64,000 nucleotides of DNA from Actinomycetota bacterium. Lineage in GTDB: Bacteria > Actinomycetota > Acidimicrobiia > Acidimicrobiales > Palsa-688. The notes beneath the pieces are model-generated. The model did not search any database and had not been told where the DNA came from. It worked only from the letters and a program-made list of their open reading frames with translations. Made by a program: the position numbers and the translations under genes. The stretch is from assembly GCA_021323695.1 (NCBI GenBank), contig JAJPKN010000020.1, positions 124,001-188,000 on the forward strand, written 5' to 3'. This document shows, in pieces, positions 26,761-35,173 of the stretch (within the stretch, counting starts at the first letter, position 1; every line of letters begins with the position of its first letter).

Positions 26761-26817
26761 CCAAGCCCGGTGCGCTCTGCGGCGGCCCTTGCCGGGCCGG
26801 CCCGGGAGCCGGCGTGG

Positions 26818-26847
26818 TTGACCCCCGGGCGCGGCGGGTGCAATACT
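26818..26847 (+). promoter_or_regulatory. Promoter of the leuB-ilvE-cimA operon
   Basis: TTGACC (26818-26823) followed after 17-18 nt by CAATACT (26841-26847). Transcription would start near 26853, only a few bases before the leader-peptide ATG at 26858 and about 210 nt before leuB. Confidence 0.55.
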
Positions 26848-26857
26848 AGGAAGGCCT

Positions 26858-26911
26858 ATGAACTGCACCGCAGGCGCGGGTCGCGCTCACGACGTAGTGA
26901 TTACCACCTAG
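26858..26911 (+). CDS. Probable 17-residue leader peptide (branched-chain attenuator)
   Basis: ATG preceded by AGGAAGG opens a 17-codon frame reading MNCTAGAGRAHDVVITT and a TAG stop. Near its end it has consecutive Val-Val-Ile codons, the hallmark of a branched-chain amino-acid sensing leader; known actinobacterial ilv leaders carry similar V/I runs. A terminator-like hairpin follows 28 nt later. Too short for routine gene calling. Confidence 0.5.
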   Translation: MNCTAGAGRAHDVVITT

Positions 26912-26939
26912 GCGCGCGCCCAGCGGGTGTGCGTCGCAG

Positions 26940-26970
26940 CGGCCGTCCCCCGGGGCGGTCGTTTTCATTT
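26940..26970 (+). terminator. Attenuator terminator upstream of leuB
   Basis: CGGCCG (26940-26945) pairs with CGGTCG (26956-26961, one G-U), continued by C-G pairs around a small loop with one bulged T. TTTTCATTT follows at 26962-26970. An upstream segment (26884-26894) can pair with 26932-26941, which would compete with the 5' arm, as expected for an attenuator. Confidence 0.5.
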
Positions 26971-27061
26971 CCGGAGCATGCACCGTCGGCGCTGGCGCCG
27001 GCCGGAGGAAGGACCAGGCAAGAGGCCAGGCAAAAGGCCAGGGAAGAGAACGGAGAGGAGC

Positions 27062-28057
27062 TTGAGCCATCGGGTGGCGGTCATCCCGGGGGACGGGATC
27101 GGCCCAGAAGTGGTTGAGGAGGCCCTCAAGGTGGCACGGGCCGCCGGGGCCGACCTGGCTACCGTCAGCTACGACTTGGGGGCGCGCCGTTACCTGGCGA
27201 CCGGCGAGGTGCTGCCCGAGGCCGTGCTGGACGAGCTGCGCGGCTTCGACGCCATCTTGCTCGGGGCGGTCGGTTCGCCCGAGGTGCCCCCGGGGGTGCT
27301 GGAGCGGGGCCTGCTCCTGCGGCTCAGGTTCGAGCTGGACCTTTACGTCAACCTGCGGCCCTTTGCCGCTCGGGCCAGCGTGGGGGCGGGCGTCCCGGTG
27401 GACATGGCGGTGGTACGAGAGAACACGGAGGGCCCTTACGTGGGCGAAGGTGGGTCGCTCCGCAAGGGTACGGCGGCCGAAGTGGCCACCCAGGGGTCGG
27501 TGAACACCCGCTATGGCGTCGAGCGCTGCGTCCGCTTCGCTTATGAGCTGGCCGAGTCCAGGCGACATCGCCTCACCCTGGTCCACAAGACCAACGTCTT
27601 GTCCTTTGCCGGGGACCTCTGGCAGCGGGTGTTCACCGAAGTGGGCCAGGAGCACCCTGACGTCGAGACTTCCTACAACCATGTCGACGCCGCCTGCATC
27701 CACCTGGTCGAGTCGCCCGACCGCTACGACGTCATAGTCACGGACAACCTGTTCGGAGACATACTGACCGACCTGGCAGGCGCCATCTCGGGCGGCATCG
27801 GGCGGGCGGCGTCGGCCAACCTGAACCCGTCCCGCACCGGCCCGTCCCTGTTCGAGCCGGTGCACGGCAGCGCCCCCGACATTGCCGGCACGGGCAAGGC
27901 CAACCCCAGCGCTGCCATAGCCTCGGTGGCCATGATGCTCGAGCACCTGGGCCTGGCCGAGCAAGCACAACGGGTGAACAAGGCGGTGCAGGGCTTCGAG
28001 CCCCCCGGGCCGCTGACCACCAGCCAGTACGGCGACGCGATCGCAGAAAGGGTGTGA
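27062..28057 (+). CDS. leuB: 3-isopropylmalate dehydrogenase (or citramalate-pathway equivalent)
   Basis: NAD-dependent oxidative decarboxylation of 3-isopropylmalate (leucine) and, in citramalate-using organisms, also of 3-methylmalate (isoleucine). The 331 residues begin [17 protein letters not shown]. Substrate and metal motifs are visible: RENTEG, the HKTNVL lysine, NLFGDILTD with metal-binding Asp residues, and [15 protein letters not shown]. The start is TTG 27062 after GGAG; the frame is open upstream through a Lys/Arg/Gly-rich stretch made of short GGCCAGGCAAGA-like repeats that is probably untranslated leader. It is followed after 6 bp by ilvE and then cimA, so isoleucine synthesis is a likely main role. 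Confidence 0.93.
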   Translation: MSHRVAVIPGDGIGPEVVEEALKVARAAGADLATVSYDLGARRYLATGEVLPEAVLDELRGFDAILLGAVGSPEVPPGVLERGLLLRLRFELDLYVNLRPFAARASVGAGVPVDMAVVRENTEGPYVGEGGSLRKGTAAEVATQGSVNTRYGVERCVRFAYELAESRRHRLTLVHKTNVLSFAGDLWQRVFTEVGQEHPDVETSYNHVDAACIHLVESPDRYDVIVTDNLFGDILTDLAGAISGGIGRAASANLNPSRTGPSLFEPVHGSAPDIAGTGKANPSAAIASVAMMLEHLGLAEQAQRVNKAVQGFEPPGPLTTSQYGDAIAERV

Positions 28058-28063
28058 ACAACA

Positions 28064-28987
28064 GTGCCCATCACCAAGACCGAGTACATCTGGATGGACG
28101 GCCGCTTAGTGAAGTGGGAGCAGGCCACCGTGCACGTCCTCACCCATGCCCTCCACTACGGCAGCGGGGTGTTCGAAGGGATCCGGGCCTACCGGACGCC
28201 TCAGGGCGCGGGCGTGTTCCGCCTCACCGACCACATCAACCGGCTGTTCAGCTCGGCCAAGATCCTCATGATCGACATCCCGTTCTCCCGCCAGCAACTG
28301 GTGCAAGCCGTCAAGCAGACCGTGGCTGCCAACGGCTTGAGCGAGTGCTACATAAGGCCGATCGTCTACCTGGGTTACGGGGAGATGGGCCTCAACCCCC
28401 TGCCTTGCCCGGTCAACGTGGCCGTCGCGGCGTGGCCTTGGGGGGTGTACCTGGGTGAAGAGGGGGTGCAGAAGGGTGTGCGGGTGAAGGTCAGTTCCTG
28501 GCAGCGCCATGACCCCAACGCCATGCCCCCGGCGGCCAAGGGGACCGCCCTTTACCTCAACTCCTCCCTCGCCAAGGTGGAGGCGTTGAAGGCTGGCTAC
28601 GACGAGGCGGTGCTGCTGTCGCCCCAGGGCTATGTGAGCGAGTGCACCGGCGAGAACATATTCGTGGTGCGCAACGACCGCCTCCTCACCCCTCCGGTGG
28701 CCGCCGGCGCCCTGGAGGGCATCACGCAGGCTTCCGTGATAGCCATAGCCAAGGACCTCGGCCTGGAGGTGGAACATGCCAACCTGTTGCGCTCCGACCT
28801 GTACACGGCCGAGGAAGCCTTCCTGACGGGGACCGCGGCGGAGCTGGTGCCGGTCCGGTCGGTGGACGACCGGGAGGTCGGCGACGGGGCCCCCGGGCCG
28901 GTCACCCGCAAGCTCCAGGAACTGTTCCGGGCGGCCGTGCACGGCCAGGTCGAGCGCTACCGGGGCTGGGTGGAGCATGTCAACTGA
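28064..28987 (+). CDS. ilvE: Branched-chain amino-acid aminotransferase
   Basis: PLP fold-type IV transaminase making Val, Leu and Ile from their 2-oxo acids. The 307 residues carry HALHYGSGVFEGIRAY near the N-terminus, the PLP-binding Lys in AAKGTALYLNS (about 160) and the phosphate-binding SECTGENIFVV segment (about 191). GTG start, 6 bp after the leuB stop. The stop overlaps the cimA start by 11 nt, so translation is coupled. Confidence 0.93.
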   Translation: MPITKTEYIWMDGRLVKWEQATVHVLTHALHYGSGVFEGIRAYRTPQGAGVFRLTDHINRLFSSAKILMIDIPFSRQQLVQAVKQTVAANGLSECYIRPIVYLGYGEMGLNPLPCPVNVAVAAWPWGVYLGEEGVQKGVRVKVSSWQRHDPNAMPPAAKGTALYLNSSLAKVEALKAGYDEAVLLSPQGYVSECTGENIFVVRNDRLLTPPVAAGALEGITQASVIAIAKDLGLEVEHANLLRSDLYTAEEAFLTGTAAELVPVRSVDDREVGDGAPGPVTRKLQELFRAAVHGQVERYRGWVEHVN

Positions 28988-30596
28988 GCTGGACTTGCCT
29001 GCCCATGTCGAGATCTTCGACACCACCTTGCGCGACGGCAGCCAGGCCGAGGGGTTGTCCCTCACGGTGGCGGACAAGCTCCGGGTCGCCGAACAGCTCG
29101 ATGTGCTGGGGGTCCACTACATAGAAGGGGGTTGGCCCGGGGCCAACCCCAAGGACAGGGAGTTCTTTGCCCGAGCGGCCAAGGGCGACCTGTTCCTGGC
29201 CAACGCCAAACTGGTGGCCTTCGGCTCCACCCGCAAGGCCGGGGGGAGGGCGGAGAACGACCCTGTCCTGGCCGACCTCTTGGAGGCGGGGACCGGCTAC
29301 GTCTGCCTGGTGGCCAAGGCGGCTCCCTGGCACGTGCGGGAAACCCTGCGGACGACCACCACCGAAGCGCTCGACATGGTGGCCGACTCGGTGGCCTACC
29401 TTCGCAACAACGGGCGGGCCGTCATCGTGGACGCTGAGCACTTCTTCGACGGCTACCGGGAAGACCCCTCTTTCTCGCGAGATTTCCTACGGGTGGTGGA
29501 GGAGTCGGGGGCCACGCCGGTGCTCTGCGACACCAATGGAGGGACTCTGCCCAAGCAGGTGGAACGGGTGGTGGCCGAGGCCCGCGAGCTCGTCGGCGGC
29601 CACCTGGGTGTGCATTTCCACAACGATTCGGGTTGCGCGGTCGCCAACTCCGTGGTGGCCGTCTGCCGGGGGGCCGACCATGTCCAAGGGTGCGTCAACG
29701 GGTACGGCGAGCGGACCGGCAATGCCGACCTCACCGCGGTCATACCCAACCTTTCGCTCAAGCTGGGGGTGGAGACGATCGGGGAGGACCGCATGGCCCT
29801 GCTCACCCCGGTGGCCCGCCACATCGCCGAGATCGTCAACGTGGTCCCCAGCCCCCACCAGCCCTACGTAGGGGTGTCTGCTTTCGCCCACAAGGCCGGT
29901 ATCCACACCAGCGCCATTGCCCGCGCCCCTTCGGCTTACTCGCACATAGATCCCGAAGCAGTCGGCAACAGCACCCGGTTCGTGCTCTCGGAGATGTCGG
30001 GCCGTTCCTCGGTGGCCCTGAAGGCAAAGGAGCTGGGCCTCGAGCTCACCCCGGAGGAGGCAGCCAGGGTGGTCGAGCGGCTGAAGGAGCTCGAGCACCG
30101 CGGCTACCACTTCGAGGTGGCGGACGGGTCGCTCGAGCTGCTGATGCGCGAGGCGACCGGCTGGGAACAGTCGTTCTTCCGCCTCGAGTCCCACCGGGTG
30201 GTGACCGACCTGCGCGAGGACGGGACGTTCACGACCGAGGCGCGCATCAAGGTGCACGTGGGCGACGAACGGGTCCTCGAGGTGGCCGAGGGCAACGGCC
30301 CGGTCAACGCCCTCGACGGTGCCCTGCGCAAGGCCCTGAGCCCCCACCACCCGGAGGTCAGCCGCATCCACCTGACGGACTTCAAAGTCCGCGTGCTGGA
30401 CTCCTCGCTCGGTACCGGGGCCGTGACCAGGGTGCTGATCGACTCCACCGATGGCGAGCGCACCTGGACCACCATTGGTGTCTCGGACAACATCATCGAG
30501 GCCTCCTGGCAGGCCCTGTCGGACTCGATCGTCTTCGGCCTGCTGCACGCCGGTGCCACTGAGCACGGCCAGGCCGGGCCCGGCCCCGGGCGCTAA
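28977..30596 (+). CDS. cimA: (R)-citramalate synthase
   Basis: Condenses acetyl-CoA with pyruvate to citramalate, the threonine-independent entry to isoleucine. The 539 residues have the LeuA-like TIM barrel with FDTTLRDGSQAEG (about 13), HFHNDSGCAVANS (metal-binding HxH, about 215) and NGYGERTGNADL. A LeuA-dimer-type regulatory domain (about 400-525) can bind the feedback inhibitor. The 2-isopropylmalate and citramalate synthases share motifs, but the DGSQAEG opening, the length and the operon with leuB-ilvE fit the bacterial CimA type. The ATG overlaps the ilvE stop. Confidence 0.9.
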   Translation: MSTELDLPAHVEIFDTTLRDGSQAEGLSLTVADKLRVAEQLDVLGVHYIEGGWPGANPKDREFFARAAKGDLFLANAKLVAFGSTRKAGGRAENDPVLADLLEAGTGYVCLVAKAAPWHVRETLRTTTTEALDMVADSVAYLRNNGRAVIVDAEHFFDGYREDPSFSRDFLRVVEESGATPVLCDTNGGTLPKQVERVVAEARELVGGHLGVHFHNDSGCAVANSVVAVCRGADHVQGCVNGYGERTGNADLTAVIPNLSLKLGVETIGEDRMALLTPVARHIAEIVNVVPSPHQPYVGVSAFAHKAGIHTSAIARAPSAYSHIDPEAVGNSTRFVLSEMSGRSSVALKAKELGLELTPEEAARVVERLKELEHRGYHFEVADGSLELLMREATGWEQSFFRLESHRVVTDLREDGTFTTEARIKVHVGDERVLEVAEGNGPVNALDGALRKALSPHHPEVSRIHLTDFKVRVLDSSLGTGAVTRVLIDSTDGERTWTTIGVSDNIIEASWQALSDSIVFGLLHAGATEHGQAGPGPGR

Positions 30597-30599
30597 CCT
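30594..30599 (+). promoter_or_regulatory. -10 (TAACCT) of the 30608 gene
   Basis: TAACCT overlaps the end of cimA and lies 8 nt before the GTG of the next gene; leaderless-type placement. Confidence 0.4.
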
Positions 30600-30607
30600 G
30601 GGCTGCC

Positions 30608-31123
30608 GTGGCGCAACCCGACTTCGTACCGGTGGTCGCGGCCGACCGGGTGCGGGCCTCGTACCGCCTGCCGCCAGCGGGACGCTGGGAGCAGGACCGG
30701 CCGGCCGAGGTGCTCAGCCTCCGCCACCCGCTGGGGCCCAGGTTCGGTTCGACCGGCCCGGACCTCGGCTTTGGCCTCAAGTTGGCCAAGCTGGTGGCGT
30801 CCCGGGCGGTGCTTGGCGATGGGGAGCAGTTGGACGACGCCATCGTGGGCTGCTTTGCCTGCGGCTCTCGCCGGGCGTCGGTGCACCACCGGGGCCCAGT
30901 TGTCCACGACATGGAGTGGGCCTTCACGCTTTGGGGCTTCATGCCCGGGGCACCCGCCTCGCTGGTGGCCTTCCGGGCCCCCCTGTTCGCCGGGGCGGCC
31001 CACGACTACGACCGCCAGCGCGCGATCGCCGACCGGGTGAGGCAGGGAGCCTTCCGCTTGGCGCCGTCCGAGGTGGCCTCGGCCCTGGGTGACTGGCAGC
31101 GCCTCTTGCTGGCCGGCACCTGA
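30608..31123 (+). CDS. Hypothetical protein with CFACG motif
   Basis: A 171-residue soluble protein I do not recognise. It has no membrane segment or signal. A CxxC pair in GCFACG (about 82-86) is followed by HH and HD (about 94-103), which could suggest metal binding, but no family motif is clear. It ends in a helical segment. The GTG is preceded at 8 nt by TAACCT and no Shine-Dalgarno, so it seems to be transcribed independently of cimA, whose stop is 11 bp upstream. Convergent with fabD. Confidence 0.6.
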   Translation: MAQPDFVPVVAADRVRASYRLPPAGRWEQDRPAEVLSLRHPLGPRFGSTGPDLGFGLKLAKLVASRAVLGDGEQLDDAIVGCFACGSRRASVHHRGPVVHDMEWAFTLWGFMPGAPASLVAFRAPLFAGAAHDYDRQRAIADRVRQGAFRLAPSEVASALGDWQRLLLAGT

Positions 31124-31184
31124 AGGTTTGGCCCGCGGCCGTCCCCACCGCTGGTGGGGCGCGGCCGCCAGCCAGCGGGCTGGG

Positions 31185-32123
31185 TCAGCCTGCCTCCAGG
31201 CCGGAGAGCTGCTTGGCCAAGGTGCCCAGGTCGTCTGGTTTGGCGATGTTCGCCCGCAGAGCCTGGGGCACGGTCCGTTTGACCATGCCCGACAGCTCGG
31301 TGCCCGGGCCCAGCTCGACGAACAGGCGGGTACCCATCGCGGCCAGGGTCAGCAGCGACTCCCGCCAGCGGACCTGGGAGCAAAGCTGGGCTGACAGCAG
31401 GGGGCCGAACCCGTCGCGGTGGGCCTGGGCGTCTACGTTGGCCACCACCGGGAACCTGGGCGCACTGAAGGACGCACCGGCGAGGGCGGCGTCCAGCGGG
31501 CCTTGCGCGCTTCGCATGAGGGGGGTGTGGAAAGCACCACCGACCTTGAGGGGGACCACGCGCTTGGCCCCCAGCTCCAGGGCAGCGGCCCCGGCCCGTT
31601 CCACGCCGTCGTGGCGGCCGGCTATGACGACCTGGCCAGGGGCATTGTCGTTGGCCACCCACACCCCTTCAGCCTGCTGGCAGGCCTTTGCCACCTGTCC
31701 CAGCTCAGGCCCGAGGACGGCGGCCATGGTGCCCGGGTGGAGCTCGGAAGCGGCCTGCATGGCCTCCCCTCGGGCCAGGACCAACTGGGCACCTTCGGCC
31801 GGGGTCAGCGCCCCGGCCGCCACCAGCGCGCAGTACTCGCCCAGGCTGTGGCCGGCCGTCGCCACCAGGCCGGCCTGCAAGCCGGGCCAGGAGCCGCTGG
31901 TACGCAGCGCATCCAGGGCCACCAGCCCCAGGGTGTAGGAAGCCAGCTGGGCGTTGCGGGTGGCCTGCAGCTCCTCTGCGCTCGCTCCGAGCAGCAACCA
32001 GGCCAGGTCGCGGCCCACGGCCTCGCTCAGCGTGGTGACGAGGTGCCAGGACGGGTGGTCGTGCCAGGCTTCCCCCATCCCGGGCCGTTGGGACCCCTGG
32101 CCCGGGAACAGCAGCGCGAACAT
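31185..32123 (-). CDS. fabD: Malonyl-CoA:ACP transacylase
   Basis: Loads malonyl groups onto acyl carrier protein for fatty-acid synthesis. The 312 residues open MFALLFPGQGSQ, with the nucleophilic Ser in GHSLGE (about 93), the Arg loop (LARGEAMQ) and the active-site His in GAFHTPLM (about 200). The other fab genes are not adjacent here. ATG start; TAAGAT lies 10 nt upstream. Divergent from hemW. Confidence 0.95.
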   Translation of the reverse strand: MFALLFPGQGSQRPGMGEAWHDHPSWHLVTTLSEAVGRDLAWLLLGASAEELQATRNAQLASYTLGLVALDALRTSGSWPGLQAGLVATAGHSLGEYCALVAAGALTPAEGAQLVLARGEAMQAASELHPGTMAAVLGPELGQVAKACQQAEGVWVANDNAPGQVVIAGRHDGVERAGAAALELGAKRVVPLKVGGAFHTPLMRSAQGPLDAALAGASFSAPRFPVVANVDAQAHRDGFGPLLSAQLCSQVRWRESLLTLAAMGTRLFVELGPGTELSGMVKRTVPQALRANIAKPDDLGTLAKQLSGLEAG

Positions 32124-32133
32124 GGCCTGGCCG

Positions 32134-32139
32134 ATCTTA
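32134..32139 (-). promoter_or_regulatory. -10 (TAAGAT) of fabD
   Basis: TAAGAT on the minus strand, 10 nt before the fabD ATG, predicting a 5' leader of only a few bases. Confidence 0.4.
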
Positions 32140-32259
32140 GCCTTGGCTGGGCCGGCCGTCCCCCGCCGGGGGCCACGGCCAGCCTGGCCGGGTGCCGGTC
32201 AGCCACCTCGGCCGGCCGTTGGCTGCCGGGGGCCGCGACTTGCCGGTGCAGGGGCCGGC

Positions 32260-32265
32260 TATGTT
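32260..32265 (+). promoter_or_regulatory. -10 (TATGTT) of hemW
   Basis: TATGTT ends 6 nt before TTG 32272. It helps decide the hemW start among several in-frame candidates. Confidence 0.4.
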
Positions 32266-32271
32266 GTTGGC

Positions 32272-33474
32272 TTGGCTGCGTTGGGGGTTTACGTGCACGT
32301 CCCGTTCTGCCAGAGGCGCTGCGGCTACTGTGCCTTCGCCACCTGGTCGGGCCTCAGCCACCTCTGGGCACGTTACGTGCGCGCCTGCCGGCTGGAGGTG
32401 GCCCGGGCGGTCGAAGAGGGGCTGGGCCCTGCCACGTCGGTGTTCTTCGGAGGCGGGACGCCGTCGTTGCTGCCCGCCGAGATGCTGACGGGGCTCTTGG
32501 GCGACCTTTGCAGTGGCCTCGGGCTGGCAACCGGGGCGGAGGTCACCGTCGAGTGCAACCCCGAGACGCTGACACCACAGCTACTGCGGGCTTACCGCCA
32601 AGGAGGGGTTACCCGCCTGTCTTTCGGCGTGCAGTCCATGGTCCCCCATGTCCTGGCCTCGCTGGGCCGGGACCACAGGCCGGGCTCGGTGGTGCGGGCC
32701 GCGGCCTGGGCCGGCGAAGCCGGCTTCGAGGGCGCCTACAGCGTTGACCTCATCTTCGGGGCGGCGGGGGAGGCCATGGGCGACTGGGAGGCGTCCTTGC
32801 TGGGCGTGCTCGCCCTCGACCCTCCCCCGGTCCATGTGAGCGCCTACGCGCTTAGCGTCGAGCCGGGCACCGCCCTGGCTCGCCAGCCTGACCGCCGCCC
32901 TGACGACGACGACCAGGCTCGCAAGTACGCCTTGGCCGACGAGGTCCTCGCCTCAGCCGGGCTGGAGTGGTACGAGATCTCCAACTGGGCCCGGCCTGGG
33001 GCAGAGTGCTCCCACAACCTGTTGTACTGGTCGCAGGGGGAGTACATCGGCATCGGCGCCGCAGCCCATTCGCACCGGGTGCTGCCGGGCGGCAGGGCGC
33101 GGCGCTGGTGGAACGTCGCCCAGCCCGAGCGCTACTGCCAGCGCCTGGAGGCGGGCCGTGCGGCCGAGGCCGCCGGGGAGACGCTCGGGCCGGCGGAACG
33201 GCAATGGGAGGGGCTCGTTCTCGCCCTGCGCACCCGCACCGGCGTCCCCGCCGGTGCCCTGGCCCCCGAGGTGCTCGAAAGTGGCCTCGTGGAGCTCCGG
33301 CCGGTGGGCCCGCCGGTGGCCGGCCGCCCGGCCGCGACCAGGGCGGTGCTGACGCTCCAGGGCCGGCTGTTGGCCAACGAGGTGTCGCTCCGGCTCCAGG
33401 CCGGTGCCCAGGGGCAGTTGCACCGCCCCAGGCCCGAGGCTGCCTCCGGGGCCATGGTGCCCCTGGTGCCCTAG
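32272..33474 (+). CDS. hemW: HemW-like radical SAM protein (oxygen-independent coproporphyrinogen oxidase family)
   Basis: Radical SAM protein of the HemN/HemW family. HemW is described as a heme chaperone rather than the coproporphyrinogen oxidase proper. The 400 residues open near LGVYVHVPFC; the cluster motif is CQRRCGYC with the HemW-type spacing CX3CX2C. SAM-binding FFGGGTPSLL and VTVECNPETL follow, and NLLYWSQGEYIGIGAAAHS is the typical HemW core. The frame is open from 31954 but overlaps fabD there; TTG 32272 is preferred because TATGTT lies 6 nt upstream. Confidence 0.88.
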   Translation: MAALGVYVHVPFCQRRCGYCAFATWSGLSHLWARYVRACRLEVARAVEEGLGPATSVFFGGGTPSLLPAEMLTGLLGDLCSGLGLATGAEVTVECNPETLTPQLLRAYRQGGVTRLSFGVQSMVPHVLASLGRDHRPGSVVRAAAWAGEAGFEGAYSVDLIFGAAGEAMGDWEASLLGVLALDPPPVHVSAYALSVEPGTALARQPDRRPDDDDQARKYALADEVLASAGLEWYEISNWARPGAECSHNLLYWSQGEYIGIGAAAHSHRVLPGGRARRWWNVAQPERYCQRLEAGRAAEAAGETLGPAERQWEGLVLALRTRTGVPAGALAPEVLESGLVELRPVGPPVAGRPAATRAVLTLQGRLLANEVSLRLQAGAQGQLHRPRPEAASGAMVPLVP

Positions 33475-33500
33475 TACGAGGTGCTGGGTGGTCGAGCCAC

Positions 33501-33506
33501 TACGCT
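33501..33506 (+). promoter_or_regulatory. -10 (TACGCT) of the 33514 gene
   Basis: TACGCT lies 7 nt before GTG 33514 and selects that codon over the upstream in-frame GTG at 33481. Confidence 0.4.
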
Positions 33507-33513
33507 GGCTCGT

Positions 33514-34335
33514 GTGCGGGAGGCCAGGAGCCAGGCCGACGAGCCTTTGCCCGATGAACTGCCCACCCTGCCCCCGCCCCCGCGCTCGGGCCAGGTGGTG
33601 CTGCGGTGGGCCGGGCCAAGGGAGGCCGGGGGGCCACCGCCAGCCCCCAGCCCGTCGGCCGGCCCGCCAGCCCCCAGCCCGTCGGCCGGCCCGCCACCCC
33701 TAGGTCCTCCGACGGCGCCTGTGCCTTGGGCGCGCGTTGCCCGGGCCCGGCGTCTCAAGCGGTGGGCCTGGGCTGCCGGTTTGTTGGTCGCGGCGGCGCT
33801 GGTGGCGGCGGGCGTGCTCATCGGCCTCCAGCTCGGCCCCCGGGCGCAAGGACCCCAGCGCCGGCCTCTGCCGGTGGCGGTGGCGACCTTCCGGCAACTG
33901 CTGTCGACAAGCAACCGGGCCGGCCGCCTGGCCCAGGCGGCGGTGGCGGGGGCGTGCCGGACGAGGCCTTCGGCCAGCGCTGGCCGGCAAGCCATGGTCA
34001 CGCTGATGGCGCAGGCGGTCCGCCTCGACCGGTCGCTGCTGCAGGAGGAGGTGAGCGCCGCGGCTGTCTTGGGCCGGCCGCCCCTCGGCCCGTCGTTCGG
34101 CGCCCAGCTCGCCACGGCCGTGAGGTCGGCCCTGGTGGCCGAGCAGGCCTATGCCGCCTGGCTGGTCGACTTGCAGGGGACCGGTTGCTACAGCGCCCCC
34201 ACCAATGACCTCCACTACGAGCAGGCCAAGGCGGCTTCGGCCGCCAGCCGCCGCGCCTGGCAAAGGCTGAGCTCCTCTTGGGCGCCCGTGGCCCGCACCT
34301 ATGGGCTCGCCAGATGGCAACCCATCCAGATTTGA
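33514..34335 (+). CDS. Single-pass membrane hypothetical protein
   Basis: A 273-residue protein I do not recognise. The cytoplasmic N-terminal part is Pro-rich with a duplicated PAPSPSAGP unit (about 40-60), encoded by a near-perfect 27-bp tandem repeat. One transmembrane helix follows (about 83-106, WAAGLLVAAALVAAGVLIGL) after an Arg/Lys cluster. The extracytoplasmic domain of about 160 residues is helical with two cysteines (about 147 and 225). No catalytic motif. The start is chosen from the TACGCT box 7 nt upstream. Confidence 0.6.
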   Translation: MREARSQADEPLPDELPTLPPPPRSGQVVLRWAGPREAGGPPPAPSPSAGPPAPSPSAGPPPLGPPTAPVPWARVARARRLKRWAWAAGLLVAAALVAAGVLIGLQLGPRAQGPQRRPLPVAVATFRQLLSTSNRAGRLAQAAVAGACRTRPSASAGRQAMVTLMAQAVRLDRSLLQEEVSAAAVLGRPPLGPSFGAQLATAVRSALVAEQAYAAWLVDLQGTGCYSAPTNDLHYEQAKAASAASRRAWQRLSSSWAPVARTYGLARWQPIQI

Positions 34336-34365
34336 TGAAAGTCACCGAGAGGCATGCTGTTCCGC

Positions 34366-34371
34366 TAAAGT
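34366..34371 (+). promoter_or_regulatory. -10 (TAAAGT) of the excisionase-like gene
   Basis: TAAAGT lies 8 nt before GTG 34380, in a local AT-richer stretch. Leaderless-type placement, no Shine-Dalgarno. Confidence 0.45.
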
Positions 34372-34379
34372 ATTGAACG

Positions 34380-34727
34380 GTGAGCGAACCGATCAAGTGG
34401 ATGGGCACGCCGGAGGCCTGTGCTCGTCTTGGCGTCACTCTCCGGACGTTGTACCGGTTCATCGACGAGGGCCAGCTGCCGGCGTACAAGATGGGCCGGG
34501 TGATCCGCCTCCAGGAGCACGAGGTCGAGGCGTTCATCGAAAGGTCCCGTATCACGCCCGGCACCCTGGAGCACCTCTACCCGGACCCCCGGGGGCCCCA
34601 GGGCGGTCGCGGCCACAAAGCCGCGCCTGGGCTGCCCGGCCGCGGCTCCGGCCCGGGGGGCGCCGAGGAGGCTGCCCGCGTCGGTGACCGGGGCGAGGCG
34701 ACTGCTGGGGACGGGCCACCCGCGTGA
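34380..34727 (+). CDS. Excisionase/MerR-type helix-turn-helix DNA-binding protein
   Basis: A 115-residue protein. The first 65 residues form a winged helix-turn-helix of the excisionase (HTH_17) family: GTPEACARLGVTLRTLYRFIDEGQLPAYKMGRVIRLQEHEVEAFI. The C-terminal 50 residues are Gly/Pro-rich and probably disordered. Such chromosomal genes are common in actinobacteria and usually encode small regulators rather than phage excisionases; no integrase is nearby. The stop overlaps the start of the HIT gene by 4 nt, so the two are coupled. Confidence 0.85.
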   Translation: MSEPIKWMGTPEACARLGVTLRTLYRFIDEGQLPAYKMGRVIRLQEHEVEAFIERSRITPGTLEHLYPDPRGPQGGRGHKAAPGLPGRGSGPGGAEEAARVGDRGEATAGDGPPA

Positions 34728-35083
34728 GCGAGGGAGAGGGTGGGTCTTGCGTTTTCTGCCAGGTGGTGGCCGGTGAGGTCCCTTCGCAAGAGGTGTACTC
34801 GAGCGAACTGGCCTATGCCTTCCAAGACCGCCACCCGGTGGCACCGGTGCACGTCCTCGTGGTCCCCCGCCAGCACATCGCAGACGCTTCGAGCCTCGGG
34901 CCAGAGCATGCAGCGTTGCTGGCCGAGATGCTGAGGGTGGCGCGGGTGGTGGCTGAGCGCCAAGGCATCCGTGAGCGCGGGTACCGCCTCGTGCTCAACG
35001 TGGGGGCAGATGCGGGAGCCGAGGTGCCCCATCTCCACCTGCACGTGCTCGGGGGCCGGCGCCTGGGGTGGCCCCCTGGCTGA
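34724..35083 (+). CDS. HIT-family nucleotide-binding protein
   Basis: Histidine-triad hydrolase/transferase of the HINT type acting on nucleoside phosphoramidates or adenylated compounds. The 119 residues begin with CVFCQVVAGEVPS and carry the triad PHLHLHVLGG (HxHxH) near residue 105. The GTG overlaps the upstream regulator's stop. This gene commonly sits near phoH-ybeY in bacteria, and phoH follows after 90 bp. Confidence 0.92.
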   Translation: MSEGEGGSCVFCQVVAGEVPSQEVYSSELAYAFQDRHPVAPVHVLVVPRQHIADASSLGPEHAALLAEMLRVARVVAERQGIRERGYRLVLNVGADAGAEVPHLHLHVLGGRRLGWPPG

Positions 35084-35173
35084 GCCTGGGCCGCGGGCCG
35101 CCCGCGGCCCAACCGCCGCCCTCGTAGGCCTGGTGCCAAAGGTGCCCGCGGGCGCTAGGCTGGTACGGCGCAC

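Noticed and set aside
24457-27117. 886-codon plus-strand frame opposite the histidine kinase and greA
   Set aside because: Low-complexity Gly/Arg/Pro/His composition, overlaps well-supported genes, no start signal; an effect of high GC at third positions of the true genes.
34380-34727. Phage excisionase marking an integrated element
   Set aside because: No integrase, attachment repeats or phage genes nearby; the gene is coupled to a HIT protein and flanked by housekeeping genes.
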